From: Clostridiales bacterium | Lineage (GTDB): Bacteria; Bacillota; Clostridia; Christensenellales; Aristaeellaceae | DNA length: 52,484 nucleotides | Assembly (NCBI GenBank): GCA_015056255.1 | Contig: SVGP01000021.1 | Location: 1-52,484, forward strand | Direction: 5' to 3' | Part shown: piece after piece, positions 49,721 through 52,484 of the stretch | How the letters are laid out: each line of letters opens with the position of its first letter | How positions within the stretch are numbered: the first letter of the stretch is position 1 | Position numbers and translations under genes: made by a program | The notes under the pieces: generated by a model | What the model saw: the letters and a program-made list of their open reading frames with translations, nothing else | Databases searched by the model: none | Told to the model about the DNA's origin: nothing

Positions 49721-50299
49721 ATGGCCAGTCACTTTTTTGCCTACATGGCGCGCATGAAGCACATCAAGCGCTGGGGGCTCAGACGAAATACCATTCAGGA
49801 AAACGATCAGGAACATTCTCATCTTGTTTCAATGTTCGCTCATGCCATTGCAGTCATCCATAATACACGCTATAAGGGCTCTGCCGATATCGGACTTGTC
49901 ACGCAACTTGCCGTTTATCACGAAGCGCCTGAAGTCATTACAGGCGACCTTGCGACGCCCATCAAGTATTTTAACCCCGGCATCAAAAAAGCGTATAAAG
50001 AAATAGAAAAAATTGCGAGTGAAAAGCTCTTTGACTATATTCCCGACGACCTGAAAGAAAGCTTCCGCCCGCTCCTTTTCCCTGATGAAAGTACAATTGA
50101 ATGGAAAATCGTAAAGGCTGCGGACAGAATCAGCGCCTATGTCAAATGCATTGAAGAATTAAGTTTTGGCAACAACGAGTTTGAAAGTGCGCAGGAAACG
50201 ATTAGAATTTCAATATACGATATGAATCTACCTGCAGCGGAAGATTTTATGAAGGAATTCACGCCCAGCTTCCGTCTGGCGCTGGACGCATTAAATTAA
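49721..50299 (+). CDS. yfbR: HD-domain 5'-deoxynucleotidase YfbR-like
   Basis: YfbR removes the phosphate from deoxyribonucleoside 5'-monophosphates. The 192-residue HD-domain protein has RMKHIKRWGLRRNTIQENDQEHSHLVSMFAH, VYHEAPEVITGDLATPIKYF (the HD metal site here as HE) and IVKAADRISAYVKCIEEL with the distal Asp, a match to YfbR in order and length. The start at 49721 has GAGGAG upstream; the 20-codon extension is within the terminator region. It is 14 bases ahead of araD, so they are probably co-transcribed. Confidence 0.92.
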   Translation: MASHFFAYMARMKHIKRWGLRRNTIQENDQEHSHLVSMFAHAIAVIHNTRYKGSADIGLVTQLAVYHEAPEVITGDLATPIKYFNPGIKKAYKEIEKIASEKLFDYIPDDLKESFRPLLFPDESTIEWKIVKAADRISAYVKCIEELSFGNNEFESAQETIRISIYDMNLPAAEDFMKEFTPSFRLALDALN

Positions 50300-50313
50300 G
50301 GAGAGAAACGACT

Positions 50314-51012
50314 ATGTATGAATCTTTAAAACAGCGTGTATATGAAGCCAACATGGAGCTTTATAAGCGCAATATGGTTTTGTATACTTGGGGAAACGTG
50401 TCTGAAGCCGACCGCGCGGCAGGCGTTTTCGCCATCAAGCCCTCCGGCGTTCCTTATGAAGATTTGAAGCCTGAGGATATCGTGGTTCTGAATATCGAAA
50501 CGGGGGAGAAAGTAGATGGAGATCTGAACCCCTCAAGCGATACCCCCACGCACGCAGAACTTTATAGGGAATTTGAAAACATCAACGGCATTACGCACAC
50601 CCATTCCACGCACGCAACCGCCTGGGCGCAGGCCGGAAAAAGCATTCCCTGCTATGGAACCACGCACGCAGATTATTTCAGAGGCGATATCCCCGTCACC
50701 CGCTATGTCTCCAAAGAAGAAACCGAAAAGGGCTATGAACACGAAACGGCAACCGTAATTGCGGAAGCATTTGTTGGCAAAAATCCCCTTCACACGCCCG
50801 CAGTCCTTGTAAAGGGCCATGGACCTTTTACCTTTGGAAAAGACGGCGCCAACAGCGTATACAACGCGGTTGTACTGGAAGAGGTTGCGCGCATGGCGAT
50901 GATCATGCTGAGCGTAAACAATCTTTCAAACGAACTGCCTTCCCACATCCAGGACAAGCATTTTTTGCGAAAGCACGGCCCCAACGCTTACTACGGACAG
51001 GGCAAGAAATAA
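50314..51012 (+). CDS. araD: L-ribulose-5-phosphate 4-epimerase
   Basis: AraD converts L-ribulose 5-phosphate to D-xylulose 5-phosphate. The 232-residue protein has the class II aldolase fold: YTWGNVSEADR, AIKPSGVPYEDLKPEDIVV, the zinc-binding His pair in ITHTHSTHATAWAQAG, CYGTTHADYFRGDIPVTR and the third His in LVKGHGPFTFGKD. It follows yfbR by 14 bases. No other arabinose genes are present, so L-arabinose use cannot be asserted. Confidence 0.96.
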   Translation: MYESLKQRVYEANMELYKRNMVLYTWGNVSEADRAAGVFAIKPSGVPYEDLKPEDIVVLNIETGEKVDGDLNPSSDTPTHAELYREFENINGITHTHSTHATAWAQAGKSIPCYGTTHADYFRGDIPVTRYVSKEETEKGYEHETATVIAEAFVGKNPLHTPAVLVKGHGPFTFGKDGANSVYNAVVLEEVARMAMIMLSVNNLSNELPSHIQDKHFLRKHGPNAYYGQGKK

Positions 51013-51204
51013 TCCTGTAACATTTGGCTGATTTGAGAAAAATAAGTTTCAATTTCTGTGTTCTATATATTAAAACGACAAAAAACGGTGTTTTTTCTTT
51101 GTGACATTGACGGTGGTATTTTGTCTCGTAATCTGTTATAATTCATTTATGAGGCGGGAGACCGCAACATTTGCTTTTTTGATTTTTGAAGGAGGGTACT
51201 TTTA
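51013..51204 (+). promoter_or_regulatory. Upstream region of the sugar ATPase gene
   Basis: The AT-rich stretch has an extended -10 box (TGTTATAAT, 51134-51142) but no convincing -35 at 17 bases. A small GCGG/CCGC hairpin, then a GCAA/TTGC hairpin with a T run, lie in the leader at about 51152-51180 and might attenuate transcription. A GGAGGG site precedes the ATG. Confidence 0.55.
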
Positions 51205-52326
51205 ATGGCAAGCGTAACTCTGAAAAACATTTACAAGGTTTATACCGGCGGCGTAACTGCTGTAAGCGATTTCTGCCTGGACATCGAAGATAAGGAATTT
51301 ATCGTTCTCGTAGGTCCTTCCGGCTGCGGAAAATCCACCACTCTGAGAATGGTCGCGGGTCTTGAAGAGATCTCCGACGGCGAACTCTACATCGGCGATA
51401 AGCTCGTAAACGACGTAGCGCCCAAGGATCGCGACATCGCCATGGTTTTCCAGAACTACGCCCTGTATCCTCACATGACTGTTTATGATAACATGGCTTT
51501 CGGTCTTAAGCTCCGCAAGACCCCCAAGGCCCAGATCGACAAGCGCGTTAAGGAAGCTGCCCGCATCCTCGACATCGAGCATCTCCTCAACCGTAAGCCC
51601 AAGGCTCTTTCCGGCGGTCAGAGACAGCGCGTTGCGCTCGGTCGCGCCATCGTTCGTGAGCCCAAGGTCTTCCTTATGGACGAACCGCTTTCCAACCTCG
51701 ACGCTAAGCTGCGCGTTCAGATGAGAACTGAGATCACCAAGCTCCATCAGCGCCTCCAGACCACCTTCATCTACGTAACCCACGACCAGACCGAAGCTAT
51801 GACCATGGGTTCCCGCATCGTAGTTATGAAGGACGGTTTCATCCAGCAGGTTGACACCCCCCAGAACCTCTACGACTATCCCACCAACCTGTTCGTTGCA
51901 GGCTTCATCGGATCTCCCCAGATGAACTTCTTCTCTGTAAAGCTCGAGAAGAAAGACAACGCTGTATACGCAGTATTCGGCGAGAACCAGATCAAGATCC
52001 CCGCTGAGAAGCTTGAGAAGTTCAAGAGCGACGAGTGCATCGGCAAGGAAGTTTACATGGGCATCCGTCCCGAGAACATCTCTGACGACGCTGAGTTCCT
52101 CCAGAAGAACCCCTCTTCCTCCATCAAGGTACACGTAGAAGTAGTTGAGCTCATGGGCTCCGAAACCTATCTGTATCTCTCCACCTCCGGCAAGGACGGC
52201 AACATCGTTGCCCGCGTTGACCCGCGCAGCAAGTCCCGCACGAATGACGACATCACCGTCGCCTTCGACGTAACCCGCCTGCACTTCTTCGACAAGGACA
52301 CCGAAGTTACCCTTCTCAACCGCTAA
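51205..52326 (+). CDS. ugpC: Stand-alone sugar ABC transporter ATPase (UgpC/MsmK-like)
   Basis: This 373-residue ATPase energises carbohydrate ABC importers. It has Walker [11 protein letters not shown], the Q-loop [23 protein letters not shown], signature [16 protein letters not shown], Walker [13 protein letters not shown], the H-loop [11 protein letters not shown] and a C-terminal TOBE domain (about 240-373). The codon set (CTC, CGC, AAG, GTT) is that of highly expressed genes. No permease or binding protein is adjacent, so it is probably a shared subunit serving several importers, as MsmX/MsmK do. A strong terminator follows. Confidence 0.95.
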   Translation: MASVTLKNIYKVYTGGVTAVSDFCLDIEDKEFIVLVGPSGCGKSTTLRMVAGLEEISDGELYIGDKLVNDVAPKDRDIAMVFQNYALYPHMTVYDNMAFGLKLRKTPKAQIDKRVKEAARILDIEHLLNRKPKALSGGQRQRVALGRAIVREPKVFLMDEPLSNLDAKLRVQMRTEITKLHQRLQTTFIYVTHDQTEAMTMGSRIVVMKDGFIQQVDTPQNLYDYPTNLFVAGFIGSPQMNFFSVKLEKKDNAVYAVFGENQIKIPAEKLEKFKSDECIGKEVYMGIRPENISDDAEFLQKNPSSSIKVHVEVVELMGSETYLYLSTSGKDGNIVARVDPRSKSRTNDDITVAFDVTRLHFFDKDTEVTLLNR

Positions 52327-52368
52327 AATTCAATAGAATTACGCTCACTGCGTAATTTATAAGTTAAA

Positions 52369-52424
52369 TAACCGCCGCAAGCCCTTTCGGCATATTGTCA
52401 ATCGGGCTTGCGGCGGTTATAATT
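52369..52424. terminator. Terminator after the sugar ATPase gene
   Basis: A 15-bp stem (AACCGCCGCAAGCCC with GGGCTTGCGGCGGTT) closes a 19-base loop, with T-rich sequence beyond. A smaller hairpin (AATTACGC/GCGTAATT, 52337-52357) lies just before it. The remaining 60 bases of the window show no gene. Confidence 0.9.
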
Positions 52425-52484
52425 TATTTGTGTTAAATGATTTTCGAAGGAAAATCTTCATTCGTTGGAAACATGCGTTTTTTT

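Noticed and set aside
51202..52284. A 360-codon open frame on the minus strand inside the sugar ATPase gene
   Set aside because: The plus-strand frame encodes every ABC ATPase motif; the antisense frame is Val/Leu/Gly-rich mirror-codon sequence with no family and no ribosome site.
1..52484. tRNA/rRNA genes, CRISPR arrays, insertion sequences, att sites
   Set aside because: No cloverleaf arms, no regularly spaced repeats and no transposase or integrase frames were seen in any gap or gene.

Overview
The window looks like chromosome of a low-to-mid GC, Gram-positive-type anaerobe of the class Clostridia (Bacillota). I infer this from the gene families (yybS-rplI-dnaB order, DUF421 next to DUF4363, PaaK with an ACT protein, ThiT with a TPP riboswitch, a raiA-type RNA after comFC, an aldo/keto reductase with ferredoxin-like clusters), from strong GGAGG ribosome binding sites, and from TTGNNN-17-TATAAT promoters. 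No species can be named. Gene density is high, there are no transposases, tRNAs, rRNAs or CRISPR arrays, and only the comFC-zinc-ribbon gap exceeds 300 bases without a gene; it is filled by a structured RNA.

Layout. 1-3.5 kb: a two-component system (5' end of the regulator is cut by the window) and an aldo/keto reductase broken by a one-base frameshift. 3.6-5.8 kb (minus): two membrane-anchored envelope proteins, one a phosphodiester glycosidase. 6-9.7 kb: mscL, then yybS-like, rplI and dnaB, and a 50-residue zinc-finger protein on the minus strand. 9.7-14.8 kb: acetyltransferase, DUF308 protein, two secreted proteins, DUF4363 and DUF421. 14.9-20.4 kb: paaK-like, ACT, alr, a membrane protein, rsmD, coaD and a coiled-coil protein. 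20.5-27.8 kb: one 2403-residue protein of the cyclic beta-1,2-glucan synthase type. 27.9-31.7 kb (minus): a heterodimeric ABC exporter, one subunit frameshifted. 31.9-37 kb: an XRE regulator, a small membrane protein, a sigma-like protein with a membrane anchor, recD2, comFC, a raiA-type RNA with its own promoter, and a zinc-ribbon protein. 37-45.3 kb: a five-gene minus-strand catabolic operon (old-yellow-enzyme type reductase, SDR, fumarate-reductase-type flavoprotein, nucleoside hydrolase, Gfo/Idh/MocA dehydrogenase), a divergent MFS transporter and deoD. 45.4-48 kb: a CbbX/SpoVK-type AAA+ ATPase overlapping a gene that joins a HEPN-like domain to two CBS domains, then a DUF3810 protease-like protein. 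48.1-49.7 kb: thiN and TPP-riboswitch-controlled thiT from back-to-back promoters. 49.7-52.4 kb: yfbR, araD and a stand-alone sugar-ABC ATPase.

Points of most interest: the raiA-type RNA beside an unusual partner gene; the uncharacterised reductase/nucleoside-hydrolase operon; the AAA+ and HEPN-CBS pair; a near-identical 27-nt palindrome used at two convergent gene ends 24 kb apart; and two frameshifts that both look like the loss of one G from a G run, which suggests sequence error rather than gene decay.
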